Notes: generated from the letters alone by a model not told the origin. Counted from the first letter of the stretch, positions 6,287 to 14,148 are shown. The stretch: DNA of 23,789 nt from Verrucomicrobiota bacterium (GCA_023426435.1 JAFAAS010000075.1:1-23789); one strand, 5' to 3'. Made by a program: numbers and translations.

Positions 6287-6825
6287 ATGGACATCGCGTG
6301 GGGGATGCCATTGTTGACCGTGGTTCCACCGATGCCGGGAGCGGAGCGGCGGTTTCGTCCGTTCACGGAATTCGTGCACGCTTCGGGCTGGGACACCGAG
6401 TTTGTCCAACTGGATTGGATCGGTCCTCAACCCAACTTCAATTCGCGCGCGTTGTTTGCGCAGGTGAACGCGCAGACCGCAGGCAAGTTCGTCATGGGCT
6501 TCTCTCTCGGCGCGCTCTACTCGCATCTGGGTGCACTCCGTGCCCGCATCTGATCCTCGGTTCGATCTCACCGTTTTTCCTCGAGGACGACGACGAGCCG
6601 CAGCGGTGGATGATTTCCTATAAAGAGGGCAACGCTGCCACGCCGGCGGACGTGCTTGTGGGCGCCAAAGAAGACGAACAGATGCATCGCCGCGCCACCG
6701 CCGTGCGCGATTTTTACCGCCAGTGCACCTACACCGTCGTCGCCGACGCCGATCACGAGCTCTGGCATCCCAATTATTTGCAGGCGATCAAGAGTGCTCT
6801 CGACCGGCTCGCACCGCGGGGGTGA
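6287..6825 (+). pseudogene. Alpha/beta-hydrolase gene with a frameshift
   Basis: Two frames together make one alpha/beta-hydrolase-like protein. The first (6287-6553) runs MDIAWGMPLLTVVPPMPGAE to the nucleophile elbow GFSLGALYSHLG (G-x-S-x-G/A) and then stops at TGA. The second continues from about 6545 as PCPHLILGSISPFFLEDDDE, through a D-rich segment, to the catalytic-His region VVADADHELWH and ends at 6825. A one-base indel near 6530-6550 (in the GCCCGCATC area) would rejoin them, giving about 178 residues. Either the gene is broken or the base call is wrong. The tandem 14-mer array begins at the stop codon. The substrate is unknown. Confidence 0.7.
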
Positions 6826-6905
6826 CTGCGGACTACGGACCACGGACTGCGGACTACGGACCACGGACTACGGACCACGGACTACGGACTGCTGTCTACG
6901 GTCGG
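6826..6905 (+). repeat. Tandem array of ACTACGGACCACGG-type 14-mers
   Basis: About five imperfect tandem copies of a 14-base unit built from ACTACGG and ACCACGG fill the gap between the hydrolase remnant and the convergent xylanase gene. Related arrays lie at 13912-13970 and 17655-17735. All three sit at gene ends or between genes. Confidence 0.85.
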
Positions 6906-6928
6906 CGCGGGTGCAGCCGAGCCGAAGG

Positions 6929-8104
6929 CTACTTCGCTTTTGTGGGGACTTGCAGGACTGCTTCGAGCGCGGGCTTGGGTTGGAGGGCGCGGTCCCAGAG
7001 CAGCGTGTAGTTGGTTCGGCCCGGAATCGGGTAGTCGTTTTTCCATGACATGCTGTCGTGGACGCCCCAGAGGGTGACGCGGTCGATTTTGTCGCGCTTG
7101 CGGTAGAAGATTTCGAAGAGTTCGGCGTAGCGGTTGGCCAGGGCCGTTTGCTGCTCGGCGGGCAAGCCGTCCTGATACGGGTCGAGGAAGGTCTTGAACT
7201 CCTCGAGTTGGAATTGCGGGTGCGCCATGCCCTGGCCGATGATCTGGCCTTCCTTGGTGAGCGGGAGGACGTCGACGTCGAGTTCGGTGATCATGACCTT
7301 CACGCCCAGCGCGGCGTAGGCGTCGATGGCGGCTTCGATGTATTCATTTTTCGGATAATTAAGGCCCCAATGGCCCTGGATGCCCACGCCGTCGATCCGG
7401 ATGCCGGCTGCCTGCAGCATCTTGACCATGCGGACGATGCCGTCGCGTTTGGCCGGGCGCCAGGCGTTGAAGTCGTTGTAGTAGAGTTCGGCGTCGGGCG
7501 CGTATTGGGCGGCGTATTTGAACGCCAGCCTCACGAGCTCGTCGCCGTCGCCGACGCCTTTGACCCAGGTGGTGGGGCGGTAGGAGCCATCGTCGTCGAT
7601 GACTTCGTTGACCACGTCCCAGGCGTGGATGCGGCCTTGGTAGCGGCCGGCCACTTTCTCGATGTGACGGCGCAGGACTTCCTTCTGGGCTTCGGGGGTG
7701 TTGGGCTGGCCGTTGTCGTCGTGGAAGAAGAAGGGCGGCGTCTGATTGTGCCAGATCAACGTGTGGCCGATGATGAACTTGTTGTGCTTCTCGCCGAATT
7801 CGACGAAGGCGTCGGCGGCCGCGAAGTCGTAGATGCCCGGCTGGGGGTTCACTTCCTCGGCTTTGAGCACGTTCTCCGCCGTGATGGAATTGAACTCGCG
7901 GAGGGCGATCTGCTGCAGCTCGGGCGGCTCGCCGGCGACGAGGGCTTCGTTGACGGCGGTGCCCAAGCGGAAGGCGCCTTCGTAGGCGGCTTGGAGCGTC
8001 TGCGGGCTCTGGGCCGCGGCGAGTGGCATGAGCGACAGGAAAGCGAGCAAGCGGGCGACGCGCGGCGCCAAGGATGAGATCGGGGTAAGCGGGTTTTCGG
8101 TCAT
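6929..8104 (-). CDS. Secreted endo-1,4-beta-xylanase, glycoside hydrolase family 10
   Basis: This 391-residue protein starts at ATG 8104 with a signal peptide (cleavage near AAA-QS, residue 31) and then a single GH10 catalytic domain. Diagnostic motifs are in order: FNSITAENVLKAEEVNP, IIGHTLIWHNQTP, AWDVVNEVIDDDG (acid/base E167), YYNDFN, GIQGHWGLN, MITELDVDVLP (nucleophile E274) and VTLWGVHDSMSW. GH10 enzymes cleave the beta-1,4-xylan backbone with retention. There is no carbohydrate-binding module and no lipobox, so it is probably periplasmic or secreted. It stands alone, convergent with the hydrolase remnant. All catalytic residues are present and the length is normal for a one-domain GH10. 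Confidence 0.96.
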   Translation of the reverse strand: MTENPLTPISSLAPRVARLLAFLSLMPLAAAQSPQTLQAAYEGAFRLGTAVNEALVAGEPPELQQIALREFNSITAENVLKAEEVNPQPGIYDFAAADAFVEFGEKHNKFIIGHTLIWHNQTPPFFFHDDNGQPNTPEAQKEVLRRHIEKVAGRYQGRIHAWDVVNEVIDDDGSYRPTTWVKGVGDGDELVRLAFKYAAQYAPDAELYYNDFNAWRPAKRDGIVRMVKMLQAAGIRIDGVGIQGHWGLNYPKNEYIEAAIDAYAALGVKVMITELDVDVLPLTKEGQIIGQGMAHPQFQLEEFKTFLDPYQDGLPAEQQTALANRYAELFEIFYRKRDKIDRVTLWGVHDSMSWKNDYPIPGRTNYTLLWDRALQPKPALEAVLQVPTKAK

Positions 8105-8509
8105 GGGTGGTCAGATGAAGCGATCGAGGGCGCCGGGTCAAAGGCGCGGCCGCGAAATCGCGGAAAGATTTGATGCCTGCTAAACACGCGAAAGGAGTGA
8201 AAGGAGGAGGGGAGTTGAGGGTCGAGAGATGAGAGTTGAGGGAGGAGAAGGCGGGTGAATTTTCGATCTTCGAAATGGCGCAAACAGGCGCAGGAGGCGC
8301 AAAGAAGATGAGTGAACCACGAATGGACGCGAATGGGCACGAAGTCGGGAGGAACGAATCAGTTTAACCACGGAGGGACGCGGATGAACACGGATTTGAT
8401 GAGCCTACGGAATGCACCGGAGGACACGGAGGGATTTGATGCCCGCTATGAGCTGAACTCCGATACATTCTTTCCGAGGAAATCGGGCGGGCCGCGCCTC
8501 GTAGCGAGC
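8105..8509. repeat. Intergenic repeat debris upstream of the xylanase gene
   Basis: No gene is seen. The stretch contains GCGCAAA-type repeats near 8278-8305 and blocks of the ACCACGAATGGACGCGAATG and ACCACGGAGGGACGCGGATG kind near 8312-8400. GATTTGATGCCTGCTA (8167-8182) recurs as GATTTGATGCCCGCTA (8433-8448). Such blocks are common intergenic repeats in some Verrucomicrobia and Planctomycetes genomes (from memory, not checked). Confidence 0.6.
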
Positions 8510-8588
8510 GGGGGTTGAGTCCATATCGGGAGCGTCGGGCGGCTGCGCGGGTTCGCGCAGGGTGGCCCGATGAAAAGCCTCAATCCCC
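8510..8588 (+). ncRNA. Candidate structured RNA, three nested stems
   Basis: Three stems nest exactly. P1 is GGGGGTTGAG (8510-8519) with CTCAATCCCC (8579-8588), ten pairs including one G-U. P2 is TCGGGC (8535-8540) with GCCCGA (8565-8570). P3 is CTGCGCG (8543-8549) with CGCGCAG (8554-8560), closed by a GGTT loop. Further hairpins follow (AATCGA 8600-8605 with TCGATT 8612-8617; CTGCTgGC 8637-8644 with GCtAGCAG 8655-8662). The element lies about 120 bases before the start of the secreted-protein gene on the plus strand, where a 5' leader would be. No known RNA family was recognised. Confidence 0.35.
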
Positions 8589-8708
8589 ACGTAAGGTGAA
8601 ATCGAAACGACTCGATTCATTCGTTCTGCTCACCGGCTGCTGGCTGAGTGCTTCGCTAGCAGACAACTCTCGGCAGCAAGAGGCCCGGTCGATCACGTGG
8701 AGGCGCAC

Positions 8709-9611
8709 ATGCATGCTGGGCCGGTGATGGCTGCGATGGCGGTGGTCGCGATGGCGTGGGCGGAGACTTCGGTGTCACACGATTACGAATACATCCCGCC
8801 GGAAGGCTGGCAGATCGAGAGCAGGCCGGATCACGTGCTGCTTCGCCAGAGCGCGGATCCGACCGGTTGCGTGATTCAGATCCTGCCGCGGCAGGTTTCG
8901 TCCGGTGACCTCGAGCAGGATGCGAATGCGGTGTTCGATATGATGTATCCTGGATGGAACTACCAGAAAGCCGGCTCGCCGCGCTTCACCTTGTCGCGTG
9001 GCGTGCTGCCGAAAGGGCTGCGCTATTTCATGAAGGAAGCGGCGATGAACGCCACGAGCGCGGATGGCCGTTATCAGTTGGAGGAGGGCGCCGCGCTGGT
9101 GGTGCAAGCGGGCGCGCAGGTGGCGATCGTGGCGGTGCGGCATCGGAGCGTGCTCGCGCACAATGATTGTTTGAACCGCTACGAAACGTGGCGTCGCTTC
9201 TTCAACAGTTTCACCGTGAGAGGCGCGGAGGCGGTTGCGGGCGCGAAAAAGGAGCGGGTGGCGGAACGCATCATCGGAGTCTGGTCGCAATCGGGAGGCG
9301 GTGCGGTGGGTGACACCCTCTTCGCGGTGAACGGACGGTATGCTTTTGTGGGCGGACTCGGCTCTTCGTTCGCGCGCAGCGAGGGCGATGACCCGTTTGT
9401 GCACATCCGTTCGCACGCGTGGAGCGGCGACGGGAGCTATGAGATTTCGGGGCGGGAGCTCATTTTGCGTGGACGCGGCGATGAGGAGGCGCAACGTGTG
9501 CCGTTTCGCTTCGAGGAAGTGAACCATGGCGGCGCGGGCTGGAAGGATCGGTTGTGGTTGTTGAAGACCGACCGGCACGCTCGGACGGAGGTGTGCTATG
9601 AGAAGAAATAG
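8709..9611 (+). CDS. Secreted protein of unknown function, about 300 aa
   Basis: The most likely starts are ATG 8709 or ATG 8727 (a GTG at 8697 is also in frame). Either gives a short signal peptide ending AMAVVAMAWAE. Residues about 25-170 (YIPPEGWQIESRPDHVLLRQ...CVIQILP) resemble the small alpha/beta domain of proteins that begin with a Y-x-x-P-x-G-W motif. The C-terminal part (ERIIGVWSQSGGGAVGDTLF...GSYEISGRELILRGRGD...) looks like a lipocalin-type beta-barrel, as in many secreted bacterial proteins. No catalytic motif is apparent. A candidate structured RNA precedes it, and a small overlapping ORF starts inside its last codons. Function unknown. Confidence 0.8.
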   Translation: MHAGPVMAAMAVVAMAWAETSVSHDYEYIPPEGWQIESRPDHVLLRQSADPTGCVIQILPRQVSSGDLEQDANAVFDMMYPGWNYQKAGSPRFTLSRGVLPKGLRYFMKEAAMNATSADGRYQLEEGAALVVQAGAQVAIVAVRHRSVLAHNDCLNRYETWRRFFNSFTVRGAEAVAGAKKERVAERIIGVWSQSGGGAVGDTLFAVNGRYAFVGGLGSSFARSEGDDPFVHIRSHAWSGDGSYEISGRELILRGRGDEEAQRVPFRFEEVNHGGAGWKDRLWLLKTDRHARTEVCYEKK

Positions 9612-9777
9612 CGAAGGGATCTCGAGTGGTGCGGCGCCCATGGTTCGCGGGTGGCGCCGTGTCGGCGGCGCTGGGGTGGCTGTGGGCTGCGCGGCGTTTG
9701 CGACGGCGGCGGGCAATGGGACGGGCGTGATTCGCTGCGAGATCGATGTGAGTGCGGCGGGTTATTCCCATCGGTAG
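9598..9777 (+). CDS. Small overlapping ORF with an export-signal-like N-terminus, 59 aa
   Basis: ATG 9598 lies inside the last codons of the preceding gene (14-base overlap). The product has basic residues, then a hydrophobic stretch (GGAGVAVGCAAFATAAG), then about 20 polar residues (VIRCEIDVSAAGYSHR). It reads like a signal peptide plus the beginning of a mature protein that ends early, so it may be a truncated gene or a genuine small secreted peptide. It was missed by a 60-residue cutoff. No homology is recognised. Confidence 0.4.
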   Translation: MRRNSEGISSGAAPMVRGWRRVGGAGVAVGCAAFATAAGNGTGVIRCEIDVSAAGYSHR

Positions 9778-9877
9778 ACAAGCCTCCGCCGGCGTCGCCG
9801 ACTGATCTACTTCCTGACAGGATCGAGTGGCCGAGTCCCCTTCGCTAGCGGCGTGCTGCGAGGACGCTTGTGGCCGT

Positions 9878-9984
9878 TTAGCGTGCCATCGCGGAGCGCG
9901 CGGGAGTGGGGCCGGCGGAGGCGAGGGCGGTGGAGGTGCGACTACTCGGGACCGTCGAAGGACGCGAGGTCGGGGTGTTCGGCG
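9878..9984 (-). pseudogene. Decayed second copy of the 3' end of the SGNH/AlgJ-like gene
   Basis: Bases 9878-9938 match 11260-11320, the C-terminal codons TSTALASAGPTPARSAMAR plus the stop of the gene at 11260-12408; base differences there are silent. The copy then skips 77 bases and resumes at about 9939-9984, matching 11398-11444. Both edges of the skipped segment carry GAGGTG, so the gap looks like a deletion between short direct repeats. In the second block the Trp codon of PEWSHL has become a stop, and C, A and F codons have changed. Upstream sequence of this copy is absent: fic begins 22 bases further on. It is a remnant, not a gene. Confidence 0.8.
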
Positions 9985-10005
9985 GGCGTCTCAGCCTTGT
10001 TTGCT

Positions 10006-11079
10006 TCAGGAACTGAGCAGTCTGAATAGCGGCTCGTTGATGTAGAAATTGGTGCGCCCGAGCTTTACCTTTCGGACAAAGCCGGCGCCGCCGAGCTGAT
10101 CGAGATATTTGGTGGCCGTCGGGCGAGACACGTTCAGATCGCGTTCGATGAACTCGATTTTCGTGTAGGGATGGCGAAACAAGTTATTGAGGAGATCCTG
10201 GCTGTAGAGCTTTGGATACTCTCCGCGTAACCGTTGCTTCGCGTGCTGCATCAACTCGCGAATGCCATGGATCTGGACGATCGTTTGGCGCGAAGTTTCC
10301 TCCACCGCGCTCAACATGTAGAGGATCCACGCTTCCCAGTTGCCGGAGTCGCGCACCGTCTGAAGGTGATGGTAGTAGTCGGCTTTGTGGCGGACGATAT
10401 AGCGACTGAGGTAGAGGACCGGCAGATCGAGCAGCTTATGCAACACCAAGTGCAGGAGGTTCAGGATTCTGCCGGTGCGGCCGTTGCCGTCGTAGAAAGG
10501 GTGGATGCTTTCGAACTGATGGTGCAGCACGGCCATCCGCACCAGCGGGTCGGCCCGGCCGGTGTGGTCGTCGAGATGAAAGTAGTCGAGGAAGTTGGCC
10601 AGCAATCGCTTGATTTCCTCCGGGTCCTGCGGGGGCTCATAGATAACGGCGCCCGTCTCCTGATTTTTGAGCACGGTGCCCGGCATGGTGCGCAGACCGG
10701 TTCGGCTGTTGAGCAACGTCGCCTGGATGGCGAGCACATCGTCGAGGCGGAGAAACTTCTGCGAACGAATCCGATCGAAGCCGAGTTTCAGCGCTGCGGC
10801 ATAGCTATGCACTTCCTTGGCAGCGATACTGGGAAACTGCGCCGCGAGCAGGTCGCCCTGGAAAACCTCATCCTCGGTGGTGATGATGTTTTCGATTTCG
10901 GAAGAGTCTTTGGCTTCCTGCAATGAGAGGGTGTCGATGAGGATCGTTTCGTTGGGGATTGTGCCAGCGACTCCCTTCAGCTCCGCGAGTTGTCGGTGGG
11001 AGCGAGCGAGTTGGCGCAGAACGGCGGGCGTTTCCAGATCCACGGATGCCGGAAGGGGAAGGAGGGGGAGGGCGCTCAC
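10006..11079 (-). CDS. Fic-domain protein AMPylator with self-inhibitory helix and winged-helix C-terminus
   Basis: The 357-residue protein carries the Fic core HPFYDGNGRTGR (residues 193-204), matching H-x-F-x-(D/E)-G-N-G-R-x-x-R with catalytic H193. Near the N-terminus SSEIEN (59-64) matches the inhibitory (S/T)-x-x-x-E-(G/N) motif, so this is the class with an intramolecular inhibitory helix. Residues about 300-350 (YTKIEFIERDLNVSRPTATKYLDQL) form a winged helix-turn-helix, as in the common Fic/DUF4172-like standalone regulators. Fic enzymes transfer AMP from ATP to Tyr, Thr or Ser of targets; the target here is unknown. The start is GTG 11079 with a poor ribosome site, and an array of inverted elements covers it. 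The gene lies between two copies of the SGNH gene 3' end. Confidence 0.93.
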   Translation of the reverse strand: MSALPLLPLPASVDLETPAVLRQLARSHRQLAELKGVAGTIPNETILIDTLSLQEAKDSSEIENIITTEDEVFQGDLLAAQFPSIAAKEVHSYAAALKLGFDRIRSQKFLRLDDVLAIQATLLNSRTGLRTMPGTVLKNQETGAVIYEPPQDPEEIKRLLANFLDYFHLDDHTGRADPLVRMAVLHHQFESIHPFYDGNGRTGRILNLLHLVLHKLLDLPVLYLSRYIVRHKADYYHHLQTVRDSGNWEAWILYMLSAVEETSRQTIVQIHGIRELMQHAKQRLRGEYPKLYSQDLLNNLFRHPYTKIEFIERDLNVSRPTATKYLDQLGGAGFVRKVKLGRTNFYINEPLFRLLSS

Positions 11080-11153
11080 GTGTTAAAGAAACCGCTTTTT
11101 CGTTAACACGTTTCGGGAACGTGTAAAGAAAAGGGCCGGTTTCTTGGCACGTT
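11077..11153 (-). promoter_or_regulatory. Array of four 14-16 bp operator-like elements over the fic start
   Basis: Elements alternate in orientation: CACGTGTTAAAGAAA (11077-11091, plus), TTTTCGTTAACACGTT (11097-11112, inverted), AACGTGTAAAGAAA (11118-11131, plus) and TTTCTTGGCACGTT (11140-11153, inverted). They form two inverted pairs with 5- and 8-base spacers. The first overlaps the fic GTG start. A role as binding sites for the fic product's own winged helix is inference. Confidence 0.55.
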
Positions 11154-11259
11154 GATGGGATGTGTCGAAACAACGCGACTCCTTGGGCATGTTGCCTCTC
11201 TCGCAAAGTGATGGAAAGGAGCGGCTGCTTCAGGGGCGAGGGGGCGTTGTTCTGCGCAT

Positions 11260-12408
11260 TCAGCGTGCCATCGCGGAGCGTGCGGGGGTGGGGCCGGCGG
11301 AGGCGAGGGCGGTGGAGGTGGGATGGTAGGTGAGCGCGGATTGGACGTGGGGGACGAGGCGGCGGGTGAATTCGACGGAGTCCTCGGCGGAGAGGTGGGA
11401 CCACTCGGGGCAGTCGAAAGACGCAAGGTCGGCGTGTTCGGCGAAGTGGATCGCCGGGACGTTGTTCTCGCGGAGGAGGCGGTCCCAAGTGGCGACGCGC
11501 GGCGCGAGTTGTTCTTCGCGTTCGGCAAGCGGGCCGGTGACGGGGAGGCGGAGGAAAACCACTTTGCCGCCGCGGGATTGGATGCTCGAGATATGGCGCG
11601 CGGTTTCGGCGAAGCGGGCTTCCATCGCCTGGCCCATCCTTTGTTGGAATTGCTCGAGCGGGATGTAGGACGGCGGCGGCAGGATGCTGAAGAGCGGTAA
11701 CCATCCGTTGGATACGCGTTGTTGGAGCGGGCTGCCGACGAGGGCGGCTTCCTCGAACATGCGCGCGCGGCGGTGGCGATCGATGGTGTAAAAGTAGGGC
11801 GGCATTTGCGGCGCGAGCTGGGCGTTGGCGCGATTCGGAATCGGCAGGCGTTCAAGGAGCTTCGCGAGGGTGAGGTCTTCCTGTTTCAGGAAGGCGATGC
11901 GGTTTTCGAGGAGAACGCCGAGGCGGTGGCTCCAGCGCTGCGCGTGATTCCAGGTGCGGTAGCGATGCAGCGCTTTTTCGGAGGCTTCGACGGGCGGTCC
12001 GCCGGGCGCGAGGAACATCGCGGGAACGATGTCGAGCAGCACGGTGCCGCGGAAGGACTCGTCGGACGCGAGGTCGGCGAGAATCGGGAAGGGCGAACTG
12101 CCGACGATCGAGAGCTGCACGGGGCGCTGGCCGAGATGTTTTTCGACGAGATCGAGATCGACGTCGAAGAGCATGCGCGACGTGCCGAGGAGGACGAGCG
12201 AGTCGGATTTTACCGATGAGCGCGCTTCGGCCCAGAGGTCGGCGGTGTCGTTGAGCGTTGGACGGTAGCCGGCGGCGCGGGCGTTGATTTCCCAGGCGAT
12301 TGTCGCGGCGGTGGTGATGAGCGCGACGGCGAGCAGCATCCGACGCCACGGGACGTCGGGGATGGTGCGGGTGAACTCGAGATCAGAATTGGAAGTAGAT
12401 GAATGCAT
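11260..12408 (-). CDS. AlgJ/AlgX-like SGNH-fold partner of the MBOAT acyltransferase
   Basis: This 382-residue protein has an N-terminal membrane anchor (MLLAVALITTAATIAWEI, residues 24-41) and an extracytoplasmic SGNH-like domain. Block I is LVLLGTSRMLFDVD with Ser77, and the C-terminal block V is PEWSHLS with His338 preceded at minus 3 by Glu335 rather than the usual Asp. Such proteins work with AlgI/DltB-type MBOAT proteins to transfer acetyl groups to exported polysaccharide. The gene overlaps the MBOAT stop by 26 bases (12383-12408), so the two are co-transcribed and probably coupled. A degenerate second copy of its 3' end lies at 9878-9984. The polymer modified is unknown. Confidence 0.8.
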   Translation of the reverse strand: MHSSTSNSDLEFTRTIPDVPWRRMLLAVALITTAATIAWEINARAAGYRPTLNDTADLWAEARSSVKSDSLVLLGTSRMLFDVDLDLVEKHLGQRPVQLSIVGSSPFPILADLASDESFRGTVLLDIVPAMFLAPGGPPVEASEKALHRYRTWNHAQRWSHRLGVLLENRIAFLKQEDLTLAKLLERLPIPNRANAQLAPQMPPYFYTIDRHRRARMFEEAALVGSPLQQRVSNGWLPLFSILPPPSYIPLEQFQQRMGQAMEARFAETARHISSIQSRGGKVVFLRLPVTGPLAEREEQLAPRVATWDRLLRENNVPAIHFAEHADLASFDCPEWSHLSAEDSVEFTRRLVPHVQSALTYHPTSTALASAGPTPARSAMAR

Positions 12409-13801
12409 GACCGTTTCCTTGGGTGAGAATGATGCCGAAAATCATGACCGACCACGTGCTCGCGAGGAGCCAGCGAGGTGTGCGCGACACGACGGCTTCC
12501 ATGGTGGTGTTGCGGAGCAGCGCGTGGGCGAGGAGGAGGCCGGAGGTGACGAGCGCGACTTGGAGGATTTCGCGCGTGGGGAGGATGGCGTCGCCGGTGG
12601 GAAGTTGACCGCTCATGGCCATGACGAGACGCGTGGCGGTGGGAAAATCCGTGGCGCGGAAAAACACCCACGCGAAACACACGGCGGCGTAGGTGCCGAG
12701 GCCGAGGAGGAGTTGGATGCCGAAGGCTTGGGTCCAGGCGGCGTCCTTGAAGATAGCGCGTAACACCCGTTCCACTACAAGGCAGAGACCGTGGATGATG
12801 CCCCACACGACGAAGGTCCAGGCGGCGCCGTGCCAGAGGCCGCCGATGAACATCACGATCATGAGATTCAATGCGGCGCGAACGCCGCCGGCGCGGTTGC
12901 CGCCGAGCGGAATGTAGAGGTAGTCGCGGAGGAACGTGGACAGCGAGATGTGCCAGCGGCGCCAGAAATCGGAGAAGCCGACGGCGGCGTAGGGGAAGCG
13001 AAAGTTGTCCTTGAGATGGAAGCCGAGGCAGAGCGCGGCGCCGATGGCGCAGGTGGAGTAGCCGGCGAAGTCGAAGAAGATCTGGCCGGAGAACGCGAGG
13101 ACGCCGGTCCACGCGTCGAGTCCGGCGAGCGGGCCGCCGTAGGCGAAGACCTTTTCGGCGGAGGCGGCGAGCATCGTGTCGGCGAGGACGGTTTTCTCGA
13201 AGAGGCCGAGCGTCATCAGGAGCAGGCCCCAGATGAAGCGGCTGCTGTTCCATGCGGGCGGTTGCGCGGCTTGCGGGAGGAAGTCGGCGGCGCGGACGAT
13301 CGGGCCGGCGACGAGTTGTGGGAAGAACGAGACCGCGAGCGTGAAATCGCGCAGCGAACGCGTCGGCGGCATGCCGCGATAGACGTCGAGCGTGTAGGAC
13401 AGCGAGTGGAACGTGTAGAACGAGATCCCGATCGGGAGGAAGAGATCGAGATGCGGCGGCTGGTAGTTGATGCCGATCTGGGCGAGCGCCCACTGGGTGT
13501 TCTCGAGGAGGAAGTTTCCGTATTTGAAGAACCCGAGCATGCTCAGGTTGCTGACGAGACTCGCGACGAGCCAGGCGCGGCGCGTGCGGTGTGTGCTTGA
13601 AGCGTGGATACGCGCGGCGAGGTAGTAATCGAGTGCGGTGGTGGCGAAGAGCAGCGCGGCGAACGGTGGATTCCACGTGCCGTAGAAAACGTAGGAGGCG
13701 ACAAGGAGGAGGTTCTTGCGCGTTTCCCACGAGCGGAGTGTCCAGTAGGCGCCGACGACGACGCAGAAGAACACGACGAAGGTGAGGGAATTGAAGAGCA
13801 T
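12383..13801 (-). CDS. MBOAT-family O-acyltransferase (AlgI/DltB-like)
   Basis: The 472-residue polytopic membrane protein starts MLFNSLTFVVFFCVVVGAYW and matches the AlgI type throughout: YVFYGTWNP, LPIGISFYTFHSLSYTLDVYRG, FFPQLVAGPIVR, IFFDFAGYSTCAIG, FWRRWHISLSTFLRDYLYIPLGGN (H284) and GGLWHGAAWTFVVWG with the catalytic H324. About 10-12 transmembrane helices are expected. These enzymes move acetyl (or other acyl) groups across the inner membrane onto exopolysaccharide or cell-wall polymers. The downstream SGNH-type partner overlaps by 26 bases. The start ATG 13801 is the first Met. Transcription diverges from the MocR gene, with a composite repeat between the two. Confidence 0.95.
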   Translation of the reverse strand: MLFNSLTFVVFFCVVVGAYWTLRSWETRKNLLLVASYVFYGTWNPPFAALLFATTALDYYLAARIHASSTHRTRRAWLVASLVSNLSMLGFFKYGNFLLENTQWALAQIGINYQPPHLDLFLPIGISFYTFHSLSYTLDVYRGMPPTRSLRDFTLAVSFFPQLVAGPIVRAADFLPQAAQPPAWNSSRFIWGLLLMTLGLFEKTVLADTMLAASAEKVFAYGGPLAGLDAWTGVLAFSGQIFFDFAGYSTCAIGAALCLGFHLKDNFRFPYAAVGFSDFWRRWHISLSTFLRDYLYIPLGGNRAGGVRAALNLMIVMFIGGLWHGAAWTFVVWGIIHGLCLVVERVLRAIFKDAAWTQAFGIQLLLGLGTYAAVCFAWVFFRATDFPTATRLVMAMSGQLPTGDAILPTREILQVALVTSGLLLAHALLRNTTMEAVVSRTPRWLLASTWSVMIFGIILTQGNGHAFIYFQF

Positions 13802-13911
13802 GGGGGATGGCTCAGGGTTGGACGTGTGGTGCGGGAAGGCCGGCGAGATTACCGGAAAACGCGCGATCGCGCGCTTGGCCGGGCGGCCCGGGTGAGGGGG
13901 CCGATGGGACG

Positions 13912-13970
13912 GAGGGACTACGGACTACGGACCACGGACTACGGGACCACGGACTACGGACTGCGGGACG
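13912..13970 (+). repeat. Tandem ACTACGGACCACGG-type array, second locus
   Basis: About four imperfect tandem units of the same 14-mer as at 6826-6905 lie in the intergenic region between the divergent MBOAT and MocR genes. The conserved block at 13976-14024 and the hairpin at 14062-14079 follow, giving the composite repeat also seen at 17655-17878. Confidence 0.85.
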
Positions 13971-13975
13971 ACGGG

Positions 13976-14079
13976 GAGGGGGAAGATCCAAGCTCCACGA
14001 TTCAAGATCCAGAGAAGGACCAAGATTCAATTGGGGGGGGCGACTTTGGTTGTCGCTGGCGGCACGCGCGGAGGCGTGC
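13976..14079 (+). repeat. GATCCAAG block plus GCACGC/GCGTGC hairpin (composite repeat, copy 1)
   Basis: GAGGGGGAAGATCCAAGCTC starts the block. AAGATCCAGAGAAGGACCAA lies at 14004-14023 and recurs exactly at 17817-17836. The hairpin GCACGC (14062-14067) with GCGTGC (14074-14079) has loop GCGGAG, identical to the second copy at 17861-17878. Confidence 0.8.
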
Positions 14080-14148
14080 GGCTACGTTGCGAGGTGTGGG
14101 GGCGTGAAGCGTGCAGCGGGTGGAAGGGTGATTGCGTTGGGGAGAGGC

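Noticed and set aside
6826..6905. CRISPR array
   Set aside because: The 14-mers are directly tandem without unique spacers of constant length, and no cas gene is nearby.
7058..8077. Long plus-strand open frame opposite the xylanase (339 codons)
   Set aside because: It is the antisense shadow of the GH10 gene; its acidic, Val/Asp/Gly-rich composition is what GC-rich antisense frames produce.
8510..8588. Known RNA (tmRNA, SRP RNA, RNase P, hammerhead or common riboswitch)
   Set aside because: I compared the conserved cores I remember; none fits the internal loops TCCATATCGGGAGCG / TGAAAAGC, so it is left as an unnamed candidate.
12210..13730. Long minus-strand frame of 506 codons overlapping the MBOAT gene
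   Set aside because: Arg/Pro/His-rich out-of-frame shadow; the MBOAT frame has clear family motifs.
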